A stretch of 64,000 nt of DNA. Source: Uropetala carovei (lineage: Eukaryota; Arthropoda; Insecta; Odonata; Petaluridae). Of this stretch, positions 46,985 to 59,085 are shown piece by piece. The stretch is from the NCBI GenBank assembly GCA_036926305.1, contig JAXCHB010000011.1:4875001-4939000 (forward strand), written 5' to 3'. Both the position numbers and the translations under genes were made by a program. The stretch's first letter is position 1. Every line of letters starts with the position of its first letter. The notes beneath the pieces were generated by a model, which saw only the letters and a list, made by a program, of their open reading frames with translations, was not told where the DNA came from and searched no databases.

Positions 46985-47935
46985 AGAAAAAATCCATTTA
47001 TTAGGGCCATATTCTTTGGCAACGGACACACAGACATACGCAGATACCCAACGTGCGACAGATCAAAAGACGTTTGGCACTTTATACGACGAACATGCAA
47101 GAGGATCAACATTTTTGGAGAAAGTGGTATAGAAACATACGTTAACATAGGACCGGACGAAAGAGGCACAGATTTTATATGTGGGGAAGGAATTCACCTA
47201 ACAAACGTGTCCTGTCACTCTTCGGGGAAAGTCATAACTGCCAATTTCAAAGGTATCGCGTTAATTAATGCATACGCACCATCAGGATCGACGAAAAGGA
47301 CGGAAAGACAGACTTTCTTTGACGAGACGTTGGCGCCATTCTATCGTAAGTGCTTGGGTAAAGCGGTTCTGGCAGGAGATTATAACTGCATTGTCCGAGC
47401 GGAGGATAGTACGGAAAATGTGACAGAAGACAAATATTCGATAAGCAAACGACTAGAAAAAATACTGACGTAATTAAATCTCTACGACGCGGCTAATGAA
47501 GATAAATCTGGGAGAATGCGGTATAGCAAAATAGGTTTAAAAAATTCGACCAGAATAGACAGAGTATAGGTGACAGACGAACTGAATAGACATATTTTGA
47601 ATTACGACTTAAGGCCGGTATGTTTCTCGGACCACCACGCAGTGTTGGTCGAAATACGAACACCTCCGATAATAACTAAAGGAGACGGGGTGGAAAATGT
47701 TAATATGGAGGATGAACACAGCCCTCTTAGATAGTGAGGACACAAGGAGGGAATTCGATCGGAAATGGAAAGAGTGGACAACGACGATACCGTCCCACTA
47801 TAATATTGTACAGTGGTGTGAAGAGGTGGGAAAGGATAAAACCCAAAGGTATATTAAAAGGGAAAATCGAAGGCTGCACGAAGACAATTACGAGACGGAA
47901 ATATTTTATGCGAACGTACTGACGGAATTACAGAT
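46985..47935 (+). pseudogene. LINE ORF2: AP-endonuclease domain and start of linker
   Basis: The frame leading into 47207-47473 gives DERGTDFICGEGIHLTNV, then GIALINAYAPSGSTKRTERQ and GKAVLAGDYNCIVRAEDSTE. After a stop come LNLYDAANEDKSGRMRYSK, TRIDRV and VCFSDHHAVLVEIR. These are the NAYAPSG, GDYNC and SDHHAV motifs of the LINE apurinic endonuclease. In another frame 47697-47935 gives WRMNTALLDSEDTRREFDRK and VQWCEEVGKDKTQRYIKREN, the segment between endonuclease and RT in R1/LOA-like elements. The RT is absent: the sequence passes directly into satellite at about 47936. This element differs from the CR1-like LINEs elsewhere in the window. Confidence 0.8.
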
Positions 47936-48005
47936 TTTCTGATAATCCTGATTTCCTGAATTAACTGATTTTCCTGAATTTCCTGATTTTCCTGAATTTC
48001 CTGAT

Positions 48006-48061
48006 CTTCCTTATTAAATTGTTTTATAAAAAGTGTGTAGTAAATTATCAGAGAAATCGGG
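48006..48061. repeat. J1 island (first of 12), F-to-R switch
   Basis: A conserved non-repeat spacer with TTATTAAATTGTTTTATAAA, then AGTGTGTAGTAAATTATC, then GAGAAATCGGG. Further copies are at 49134-49188, 50218-50272, 51405-51459 (inverted), 53536-53570 (poor), 55589-55642, 57158-57211, 58466-58521, 60831-60890, 61552-61606, 62628-62680 and 63410-63466. The two at 60831 and 62628 form a subtype with TTCTTGTTAAATTGTTTG and GGAAATTATATGAAA. A TATAAAA string sits in the centre of the best copies. Confidence 0.9.
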
Positions 48062-48637
48062 AAATTCAGGAAGATCTGGAAAATCAGGAATTTCAGGAAA
48101 ATCGGGAAAATCAGGAAATTCAGAAGAATCAGGAAAATTAGGAATATTAGGAAATTCAGGATAATAAGTAAATTCAGGAAAATCAGAAAATTCGGGAAAA
48201 TCACGAAATTCAGGAAATTCAGCTAAATCAGGAAATTCAGAAAATTTGGGAAAATCAGTAAAATCAGAAAATTCAGGGAAATCAGGAAATTCGGGAAAAA
48301 CAGGAAACTCAGGAAAATTGGGAAATTCGGGAGAATCAGGAAATTCAGTAAAATCCGGAAATTCAGGGAAATCAGCAAATTCAGGGAAATCAGGAATTTC
48401 AGGAAATTCAGGAATTTCAAAAAAATCAGGATAATCAGGTAAATCAGGAAGATCAGGAAATTCAGGAAATTCAGGAAAATCAGGAAAATCAGAAAAATCA
48501 GGAAATTCAGGAAAATCAGTAAATTCAGGAAAATCAGCAAATTCAGGAAAATCAGGAATTTCAGGAAAATCAGGAAAATCAGAAGATTCAGTAAATTCAG
48601 GAAATACAGGAAAATCACGAAATTCATGGAAATCCAT
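48014..48637 (-). other. open frame of FPE/FPD repeats with unique ends, unit 1
   Basis: On the minus strand this 207-codon frame starts with ATG inside J2 (MDFHEFRDFPVFPEFTESS), runs through one R arm as FPEFPD repeats, and ends in J1 with SDNLLHTFYKTI and a stop. Equivalent frames are at 49142-49747 and 50226-50840. Because 9-bp units keep frame and the base repeat lacks stops in this frame, the openness alone is not evidence of a protein. No signal, membrane segment or known domain is present, and FPE/FPD repeats match nothing I recognise. Later, more diverged units have lost the ATG or gained stops. Confidence 0.15.
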
Positions 48638-48650
48638 TTTCTTCTGAATT
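48621..48650. repeat. J2 island (first of 13), R-to-F switch
   Basis: The consensus is AATTCATGGAAATCCATTTT followed by CTTCTG, containing the short palindrome ATGGAAATCCAT. Further copies are at 49731-49760, 50821-50850, 51921-51950 (inverted), 52571-52600, 55141-55175, 55841-55870, 57581-57610, 58871-58900, 61101-61130, 61751-61780, 62905-62940 and 63821-63850. Those at 55141, 61101 and 62905 form a second subtype with CATGGAAATGCTGATTTTT or close variants. Confidence 0.85.
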
Positions 48651-49141
48651 TCCTGATTTTCCTGAATCTTCTGATATTCCTGATTTTCCTGAATTTCCTG
48701 ATTTTCCTGAATTTCCTGAATTTGCTGATTTTCCTGAATTTGCTGATTTTCCTGAATTTACTGATTTTCCTGAATTTCCCGATTTTCCTGATTTTCCTGA
48801 TTTTCCTGAAATTCCTGATTTTCCTGAATTTCATGATTTCACTGATTTTCCTGAATATCCTGATTTTGCTGAATTTCCTGATTTTCCTGAATGTCCTGAT
48901 TTTCCTGAATTTCCTGATTTTTCTGATTTTCCTGAATTTTCTGATTTTCCTGATTTTCCTGATTTAACTGAAATTCCTGAATTTCCTGATTTACCTGAAT
49001 TTCCTGATTTTCCTGAAATTCCTGATTTTCCTGAATTTCATGATTTTACTGATTTTCCTGAATATCCCGATTTTCTGAATTTCCTGATTTTACTGAATTT
49101 GCTGATTTTCCTGAATTTCCTGAATTTCCTGATCTTCCTTA

Positions 49142-49747
49142 TTAAATTGTTTTATAAAAAGTGTGTAGTAAATTATCAGAGAAATCGGGAAATTCAGGAA
49201 GATCTGGAAAATCAGGAATTTCAGGAAAATCGGGAAAATCAGGAAATTCAGAAGAATCAGGAAAATTAGGAATATTAGGAAATTCAGGAAAATCAGAAAA
49301 TTCGGGAAAATCACGAAATTCAGGAAATTCAGCTAAATCAGGAAATTCAGAAAATTTAGGAAAATCAGTAAAATCAGAAAATTCAGGGAAATCAGGAAAT
49401 TCGGGAAAAACAGGAAACTCAGGAAAATTGGGAAATTCGGGAGAATCAGGAAATTCAGTAAAATCCGGAAATTCAGGGTAATCAGCAAATTCAGGAAAAT
49501 CAGGAATTTCAGGAAAATCAGGATAATCAGGAAAATCAGGAATATCAGGAAATTCAGGAAATTCAGGAAAATCAGGAAAATCAGGAATTTCAGGAAAATC
49601 AGTATATTCAGGAAAATCAGAAAAATCCGGAAATTCAGGGAAATCAGGAAATTCAGGAAAATCAGGAATTTCAGGAAAATCAGGAAAATCAGAAGATTCA
49701 GTAAATTCAGGAAATACAGGAAAATCACGAAATACATGGAAATCCAT
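49142..49747 (-). other. open frame of FPE/FPD repeats, unit 2
   Basis: 201 codons, with the same start MDFHVFRDFPVFPEFTESS in J2 and the same end DNLLHTFYKTI in J1 as unit 1. It differs by whole-repeat gains and losses and point changes. Its similarity reflects recent amplification of the array. Confidence 0.15.
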
Positions 49748-50225
49748 TTTCTTCTGAATTTCCTGATTTTCCTGAATCTTCTGATATTCCTGATTTTCCT
49801 GAATTTCCTGATTTTCCTGAATTTCCTGAATTTGCTGATTTTCCTGAATTTACTGATTTTCCTGAATTTCCCGATTTTCCTGATTTTCCTGATTTTCCTG
49901 AAATTCCTGATTTTCCTGAATTTCATGATTTCACTGATTTTCCTGAATATCCTGATTTTGCTGAATTTCCTGATTTTCCTGAATGTCCTGATTTTCCTGA
50001 ATTTCCTGATTTTTCTGATTTTCCTGATTTTCCTGATTTAACTGAAATTCCTGAATTTCCTGATTTACCTGAATTTCCTGATTTTCCTGAAATTCCTGAT
50101 TTTCCTGAATTTCATGATTTTACTGATTTATCCTGAATATCCTGATTTTCTGAATTTCCTGATTTTACTGAATTTGCTGATTTTCCTGAATTTCCTGATT
50201 TTCCTGAATTTCCTGATCTTCCTTA

Positions 50226-50840
50226 TTAAATTGTTTTATAAAAAGTGTGTAGTAAATTATCAGAGAAATCGGGAAATTCAGGAAGATCTGGAAAATCAGG
50301 AATTTCAGGAAAATCGGGAAAATCAGGAAATTCAGAAGAATCAGGAATATTAGGAAATTCTGGAAAATCAGAAAATTCGGGAAAATCACGAAATTCAGGA
50401 AATTCAGCTAAATCAAAAAATTCAGAAAATTTAGGAAAATCAGTAAAATCAGAAAATTCAGGGAAATCAGGAAATTCGGGAAAAACAGGAAACACAGGAA
50501 AATTGGGAAATTCGGGAGAATCAGGAAATTCAGTAAAATCCGGAAATTCAGGGTAATCAGCAAATTCAGGAAAATCAGGAATTTCAGGAAAATCAGGAAT
50601 TTCAGGAATTTCAGGAAAATCAGGATAATCAGGAAAATCAGGAATATCAGGAAATTCAGGAAAATCAGGAAAATCAGGAATTTCAGGAAAATCAGTAAAT
50701 TCAGGAAAATCAGTAAAATCCGGAAATTCAGGGAAATCAGGAAATTCAGGAAAATCAGGAATTTCAGGAAAATCAGGAAAATCAGAAGATTCAGTAAATT
50801 CAGGAAATACAGGAAAATCACGAAATACATGGAAATCCAT
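50226..50840 (-). other. open frame of FPE/FPD repeats, unit 3
   Basis: 204 codons from the J2 ATG at 50838-50840 to the J1 stop. The start MDFHVFRDFPVFPEF and the end DNLLHTFYKTI equal units 1 and 2. The frame happens to continue upstream through J2 to 50903. Confidence 0.15.
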
Positions 50841-51049
50841 TTTCTTCTGAATTTCCTGATTTTCCTGAATCTTCTGATATTCCTGATTTTCCTGAATTTC
50901 CATATTTTCCTGAATTTCCTGAATTTGCTGATTTTCCTGAATTTGCTGATTTTCCTGAATTTACTGATTTTCCTTAATTTCCCGATTTTCCTGATTTTCC
51001 TGATTTTCCTGAAATTCCTGATTTTCCTGAATTTCCTGAATTTCCTGAA

Positions 51050-52348
51050 ATTCCTGATTTTCCTGAAATTCCTGATTTTCCTGAATTTTCTGATTTCCCT
51101 GAATTTCCGGATTTTACTGAATTTCCTGATTCCCCCGAATTTCCCAATTTTCCTGAGTTTCCTGTTTTTCCCGAATTTCCTGATATCCCTGAATTTTCTG
51201 ATTTTACTGATTTTCCTAAATTTTCTGAATTAACTGATTTAGCTGAATTTCCTGTATATCGTGATTTTCCCGAATTTTCTGATTTTCCTGAATTTACTTA
51301 TTATCCTGAATTTCCTAATATTCCTAATTTTCCTGATTCTTCTGAATTTCCTGATTTTCCCGATTTTCCTGAAATTCCTGATTTTCCAGATTTTCCTGAA
51401 TTTCCCGATTTCTCTGATAATTTACTACACACTTTTTATAAAACAATTTAATAAGGAAGATCAGGAAATTCAGGAAAATCAGGAAATTCAGAAAATCAGG
51501 ATATTCAGGAAAATCGGTAAATCATGAAATTCAGGAAAATCAGGAATTTCAGGAAAATCAGGAAATTCAGGTAAATCAGGAAATTCAGGAATTTCAGTTA
51601 AATCAGGAAAATCAGGAAAATCAGAAAATTCAGGAAAATCAGAAAAATCAGGAAATTCAGGAAAATCAGGACATTCAGGAAAATCAGGAAATTCAGCAAA
51701 ATCAGGATATTCAGGAAAATCAGTGAAATTATGAAATTCAGGAAAATCAGGAATTTCAGGAAAATCAGGAAAATCAGGAAAGTCGGGAAATTCAGGAAAA
51801 TCAGTAAATTCAGGAAAATCAGCAAATTCAGGAAAATCAGCAAATTCAGGAAATTCAGGAAAATCAGGAAATTCAGGAAAATCAGGAATATCAGAAGATT
51901 CAGGAAAATCAGGAAATTCAGAAGAAAATGGATTTCCATGAATTTCGTGATTTTCCTGTATTTCCTGAATTTACTGAATATTCTGATTTTCCTGATTTTC
52001 CTGATTTTCCTGATTTCCCTGAATTTCCGGATTTTACTGATTTTCCTGAATTTCCTGATTTTTCTGATTTTCCTGATTTTCCTGAATTTCCTGAATTTCC
52101 TGATATTCCTGATTTACCTGATTATCCTGATTTTCCTGAAATTCCTGAAATTCCTGATTTTCCTGAAATTCCTGATTTTCCTGAAATTCCTGATTTTCCT
52201 GAATTTGCTGATTTCCCTGAATTTCCGGATTTTACTGAATTTCCTGATTCTCCCGAATTTCCCAATTTTCCTGAGTTTCCTGTTTTTCCCGAATTTCCTG
52301 ATTTCCCTGAATTTTCTGATTTTACTGATTTTCCCAAATTTTCTGAAT
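51050..52348. repeat. inverted higher-order unit in the satellite
   Basis: Between about 51050 and 52348 the islands are reversed: J1 at 51405-51459 and J2 at 51921-51950 appear as reverse complements of their neighbours. Arm-specific strings normally found in R blocks (for example CAGGAAACTCAGGAAAATTG) appear here in F blocks (51137 and 52264 regions). The right breakpoint is sharp at about 52348, where an F arm meets an R arm without any J1 island (TTCTGAATTCAGGATAATC). The left breakpoint is between 50990 and 51110. Confidence 0.7.
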
Positions 52349-53035
52349 TCAGGATAATCAGGTAAATCAGGAAAATCAGGAATATCAGGAAATTCAGGAA
52401 ATTCAGGAAAATCAGAAAAATCAGGAAATTCAGGAAAATCAGTAAATTCAGGAGAATCAGTAAAATCCGGAAATTCAGGGAAATCAGGAAATTCAGGAAA
52501 AACAGGAATTTCAGGAAAATCAGGAAAATCAGAAGATTCAGTAAATTCAGGAAATACAGGAAAATCACGAAATTCATGGAAATCCATTTTCTTCTGAATT
52601 TCCTGATTTTCCTGAATCTTCTGATATTCCTGATTTTCCTGAATTTCCTGATTTTCCTGAATTTCCCGAATTTGCTGATTTTCCTGAATTTGCTGATTTT
52701 CCTGAATTTACTGATTTTCCTGAATTTCCCGATTTTCCTGATTTTCCTGAAATTCCTGATTTTCCTGAATTTCATGATTTCACTGATTTTCCTGAATATA
52801 CTGATTTTGCTGAATTTCCTGATTTTCCTGAATGTCCTGATTTTCCTGAATTTCCTGATTTTTCTGATTTTCCTGATTTTCTTGAATTTTCTGATTTTCC
52901 TGATTTTCCTGATTTTCCTGATTTTCCTGATTTAACTGAAATTCCTGAATTTCCTGAATTTCCAGAAATTCTTGATTTTCCTGATTTCCTGATTTATCGG
53001 ATTTCCATCATTTGCTGATTTACGTGAATTCCTTG

Positions 53036-53090
53036 ATTTTCCCGAACTTCCTGATTTTCTTTATTATCTATATCTTACATACAGTTTCCT
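53036..53090 (+). repeat. island B (first of six) in satellite F blocks
   Basis: A conserved non-repeat string, TTTATTATCTACATCTTATG then TACAGTTTCC, is preceded by CCCGAACTTC. Further copies are at about 59218-59270, 59643-59690, 60095-60145, 60488-60535 and 62355-62410, all in the same orientation and all in F blocks. Confidence 0.75.
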
Positions 53091-53171
53091 GAATTTCCTG
53101 CTTTTCCACACTTTCTTGAAATTGCCGATTTTTCCGATTTTCCTGATTTACCAGATTTTCGTGATTTTCCT

Positions 53172-53295
53172 GAATTCAAATTTGATATTTGCCACTTTCA
53201 ATACAAATATAAGATCAAGCTTGTAGATGAGCAAAATCAGACCATGGGAAGGGCGGTTATAGAGGGGGGCACACGTAAGAGAATTCGCTGATTTC
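53172..53295. other. non-satellite segment inside the array
   Basis: About 120 bp with no 9-bp repeats, including TTTGATATTTGCCACTTTC and a G-rich GGTTATAGAGGGGGGCAC. It separates the compact units on the left from the more diverged part of the array on the right. It may be an insertion or a remnant of the sequence the satellite invaded. Confidence 0.6.
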
Positions 53296-56200
53296 AAGGT
53301 TGACTGATTTTCCTGAATTACCTAATTTTGCTGATTTACCCGATTTCTCTTATTTTTCTGATTTTCCTGACTTTCCCGATGATCTTAAGATTCCTGATTT
53401 TCCAGAAATTCCTGAAATTTCTGATGTTCCTGAATTTCCAGAATTCCTTATTTACCTGATTTACCTGATTTTTTTGATCTTCCTGATTTACCAAAATTTC
53501 CCAATTTCTTGATTTAGCTCATTTTCTTGATTTAGCTAATTAAATTTTTTTATATAAAAGATATAGAAAAATCTGCAAATACAGGAAAAACAGTGAATTC
53601 AGGAAACTCAGGAAATTCAGGAACATCAGGAAATTCTGGCAAATCAGGAAATTAAGCAAAATCAAGAAATTCAGGAAAATCAGGACATACAGGCAAATCA
53701 GGAAAATCAGGAAATTCAGCAAAATCAAGAAATTCAGGAAAATCAGGAAATTCAGGCAAATCAGGAAAATCACGAAATTCAGGAAAATCAGGAAATTCAG
53801 GTAAAACGGGAAAATCAGGAAATTCAGGACAATCAGGAAAATCAGGAAATTCAGCAAATTCAGGAACTTCCGGAAAATCAAGTAAAACAGGAAATTCAGG
53901 AAAATCAGGAAATTCAGGAAAATAAGGAAATTCAGGAAAATCAGGAAATTCATGAAAACTCGGAAATTCACGAAAATCAGGAAATTCAGGAAAACTCGGA
54001 AATTCAGGAAAATCAGGAAATTCAGGAGTATAAGGAAAATAAGAAAAATTAGGAATATCAGGAATTACAGAAAAATCAGGAAATTTAGAAAATCAGGAAA
54101 TTCAGAAAAATAAGGAAAATTAGGAAAATCATCAAATTCAGGCAATTCAGGTAAATCAGTAAATTCAGGAAAATCAGCAAATTCAGGAATATCAGGTAAA
54201 TCAGTAAATTCAGGAAAATCAGCAAATTCAGGAATATCAGTAAAATAAGGAAATTCGGGTAAATCGGGAAATCAGGAAATTAAGGTAAATCAGTAAAATC
54301 AGGAAATTCAGAAAAATCACAAAATTTTGGAAAATCATGAAAATCAGAAAATTCAGGCAAATCAGGAAAATGAGAAAAATCAGGAAAATCAAGAAATTCA
54401 GGAAAATCACGAAATTCAGGAAATTCAGGAAAATCAGGATATTCTGAAAAATAAGTAAAATCATAAAATTCAGGAAAATCAGGAATTTCAGGAATTTCAG
54501 GAAAATCAGGAAAATCAGGAAATTCAGGAAAATCAGGAAATTCAGGAAAATCAGCAAATTCAGGAAAATCAGTAAAATCAGGAAATTCAGGAATTTCAGG
54601 AAAATAAGGTAAATCAGGAAATTCAGGAAAATCTGGAAATTCAGTAAAATCAGGAAATTCAGTCAAATCAGGAATTTCAGGAAATAAGGAAAATCAGAAA
54701 ATTCACGAAAATCAGGAAAATCAGAAAAATCAGGAAATTCAGGAAAATCAGGACATTCAGGAAAATCGGGAAATTCAGCAAAATCAGGATATTCAGGAAA
54801 ATCAGTGAAATGAAATTCAGAAAAATCAGGAATTTCAGGAAAATCAGGAAATCGGGAAATTCATGAAAATCAGTAAATTCAGGAAATTCAGGTAAATCAG
54901 GAAATTCAGGAAAATCAGCAAATTCAGGAAATTCAGGGAAATCAGGAAATTCAGGAAAATCAGGAAAATTCAGGATAATCAGGAAATTCAGGAAAATCAG
55001 GAAAACACGCAATTTCAGGAAATTCGGAAAATACAGGAAAGTCAGGAAATCAAAAAAAATCCGGTAAATCAGGAAAATCCGAAAATTCAGGAAAATCAGG
55101 AAAATCAGGAAATTCAGGAAAATCAGAAAATTCCGGAATATCATGATATTCATGGAAATACTGATTTTTCTGAATTTCCTGAATTCACTGATTTTTCTGT
55201 TTTTCCTGAATTTTCTGATTTTCTTGATTTATCTCAGTTTCCTGATTTACCTGATTTTCCCGAATTTCGTGATTTTCGTGAATTTCTTGATATAGCTGAT
55301 TTTCCTAAATTCCTGATTTCCCTGATTTTCCTGATTTACCTGAATTTCCTGATTTTTCTGATGTACCTGATTTACATGATTTACATGAATTTAATGATTT
55401 TCCTGAATTTTCTGATTTTCCTGAATTTCCTAATTTCCTTGAATTTCCTGATTTTACTGTTATTCCCGATTTTCCTGAATTTGCTGATTTTCCGGTATTT
55501 TCATATTTTCCTGCTTTTACTGAATGAATCTGATTTTCCTGATTCACCTGATTTTCGTAAATTTCGTTATTTCCCTGAATTTCCTGATCTTCCTTATTAA
55601 ATTGTTTCATAAAAAGGGTGCAGGAAATTATCAGAGAAATCGGGAATTTCAGGAAGATCTGGAAAATCAGGATATTCAGGAAAATCGGGAAAATCAGGAA
55701 ATTCGGAATAATCAGGAAATTAGGCATATTAGGATATTTAGGATAATCAGGAAAATAAGAAAATTCTGGAAATTCAGGAAATTCAGCTAAATCAGTAAAT
55801 TCAGAAAATTCAGGAAAATCTGGAAATTCAGCAAAATCAGGAAATTCTCGGAAATCCTAATTTTTCTGAATTTCCTGATTTTTCTGATTTTCCCGCATTT
55901 CCTGATTTTCCTAATTTTACTGATTTCCGTGATTTTCCTGATTTACCTGAATTTTCTGATTTTCCATATTTTCTTGATTTTCCTGAATTTCCCGATTTTC
56001 CTGAATTTTCTGATTTTTCTGAATTTCCTGATTTTTCCGAATTTCCTAATTTTCCTAAATTTCCTGAATTTGGCAATTCTCCCCTTATGCCTGAATTTCC
56101 TGATTTTCCTGAATTTTCTGATTTTCCTGAATTTCTTGATTTTGCTGAATTTCCTGATTTCTCTGAATTTCCTAATTTTTGTGAATTTTCTGATTTTTCT

Positions 56201-59085
56201 AAATTTTCTGGTCTACCTGATTTTACTTAATTTCCTGTTTTTCCCGAATTTTCTGATTTTTCTGAATTTATTGATTTTCCTGAATTTTCTAATGATACTG
56301 ATTTTCCCGTTTCTCCTGAATTTTCTGATTTCCTGAATTTTCTGGTTTTCTAAATTCCCTGATTTTTTTTGAATTTTCGAATGTTACCGATTTTCCCGAT
56401 TTTCATGAATTTGCTGATTTTTCTGAATTTTGTGATTTTACTGTTTTACCTGAATTTCCTGATTTACCTTATTTTCCTGAATTTCCTGATAAACCTGAAC
56501 TTTCTGATTTTCCTGAATTTACTGATTGCCAGAATTTCTTGGTTTTCCTGAATTTCCTGATTTTCCTGATTTATCGGGTTTTCCTGAATTTGCTCATATA
56601 TTTCTGAATTTCGTGAATTTACTGATTTTTCTGTTTTTCCTGAATTTCCTGATTTGTTGACTTAGCTGAGTTTCCTGATTCACCTGATTTACCTGATTAA
56701 TGTGATTTTCCGGTTTTTCCTGATTTTCCTGAATTTCATGATTTTAGTGAATTTCCTGAATTTCCTTATTTCCTTGATTTTCCTGATTTTCCTGATTGTC
56801 CTGATATACCAAATTTTCAAGAATATTCTGATTTTCCTGAATTTACTGATTTTTCTGATGTACCTGATTTACCTAATTTTCCTGAATTTCATGACTTTAT
56901 TGAATTTTCTGATATTCCTGAATTTCCTGATTTCCCTGAATTTTTTTATTTTACTGTTATTCCCGATTTTCCTGAATTTGCTGATTTTCGTGAATTTTCT
57001 GATTTTCCTGATTTTCCTGAATTAACTGATTTTCCTGATTTTCCTGTATTACGTGTTATCCTGAATTTCCTGATATTGCTGATTGCCTTGAATACTCGTG
57101 AATATCCTGATTAAGCTGAATTTCCTGATATAGCTTATTTTCCTGGATTTCCTGATTTTCCTTATTAAATTATTTCATAAAAAGGGTGTAGGAAACTTAC
57201 AGAGAAATCGGGAAATTCAGGAAGATCTGGAAAATCACGAAATTCAGGAAAATCGGGAAATTCGGGAAAATCGGAAGAATCAGGAAAATTAGGAATATGA
57301 GGAAATTCAGGATAAGCAGGAATTTCATGAAAATCAGAAAATTCGGGAAAAACTGGAAATTAAGGAAATTCAGCTAAATCAGGAAATTCAGAAAATTCAG
57401 GAAAATTAGCAAAATCAGAAAAATCAGGATAATCAGGAAATTCAGGAAAATCAGTAAAATCCGGAAGTTAAAGGAAATCAGGAAATTCAGGAAAATCAGG
57501 AATTTCAAAAAAATCTGGATAATCAGGTAAATGAGGAACATCAGCAAATCCAGGAAAATCAGGAAATTCGGGAAAATTAGGAAATTCAAGGAAATCCAGA
57601 TTCTTCTGAATTTCCTGATTTTCCTGATTTTCCTGATTTTCCTGAATTTCCTGATTTTCATGAATTTCCGGGTTTTGCTGAATTTCCAGATTTGCATCAA
57701 TTTCTTATTATCCTGTATTTACTGATTTTCCTGATTTACCTGAATTTACTGATTTCCCTGAATTTCCTGATACTGCTGATTTTACTGAATTTTCTTATTT
57801 TGCTGAATTTGCTGATTTACCTGATTTTACTTAATTTCCTGATTTTCCTGAATATTCTTATTTACCTGAATTTCCTGATTTTACTGAATTTTCAGATGTT
57901 AATGACTTTCCCAATTCTGCTGAGATTGCTGGTTTTCCTGAATTTCCCGAATTTTCTGAATTTCCTGTATCTCCTGATTTTTCCTGAATTTTCTGATGTA
58001 ATGGATTTTCCTGATTTTCATGATATTGCCTATTTTCCAGAATTTTGTGATTTTACTGTTTTACTTGAATTTCCTGATTTACCTGATTTTCCTGAATTTC
58101 CTGATATACCTGAATTTTCTGATTTTCCTCAATTTCCTGATTTGCCATAATATCTTTATTTTCCTGAATTTCCTGCATTTCATGAATTTCCTGATGTTCC
58201 TGAATTTTCTGATTTTCCTGATTTATCGGGTTTTCCTGAATTTGCTGATATTTCTGAATTTCGTGAATTTAATGATTTTTCTGTTTTTCCAGAATTTCCT
58301 GATTTTCTTGACATACATGATTTACCTGATTTTCCCTATTTTAGTGAATTTCGTGATTTTCCTGAATTTGCTGATATTGCTGATTGTCTTTAATATTTTG
58401 TTTTTCCTGAATTTCCTGATTTTCCTGAATTTCCTGATATACATGGTTTTCCTGAATTTCCTGATCTTTCTTATTTAATTTTTTCATAAAAAGTGCGCAG
58501 GAAATGATCAGAGAAATCGGGACATTCATGAAGATTCATGAAAATCAGGAAATACAGGAAAATCGGGAAAATCAGGAAATTCGGAATAATCAGGAAAATT
58601 AGGAATATTAGGAAATTCAAGGTAATCAAAAAATTCAGGAAAATAAGAAAATTTTGGAAATTCAGGAAATTCAGGAAATTCAGCTAAATCAGGAAATTGA
58701 GAAAATTCAGGAAAATCAGTAATATCAGAATCGGGGAAATCAGGAAATTCAGGAAAATCAGGATAATGCGGAAATTCAGGAAAATCAGGAAATTCAGGAA
58801 AATCAGGATAATCCGGTAAATCAGGAAAATCTGGAATATATGGAAATTCAGGAGAATCAGGAAAGTCAGGGAATTCATCTAAATCCAGATGCTTCTGAAT
58901 TTTCTGATTTTCCTGATTTTCCTAAATTTCCTGAATTTCCTGAGATTCCTGAATTTCATGATTTTCCTTATTTGCCTGAATTTCCTGATTTTACTGATTT
59001 TCATTTGTTTCCTGAATTGCCGGCTTTTCCGGAATTTCCTGATTTGCCTGAATTTCTTGATTTTCCCGATTTTCCTGAATTTCCT

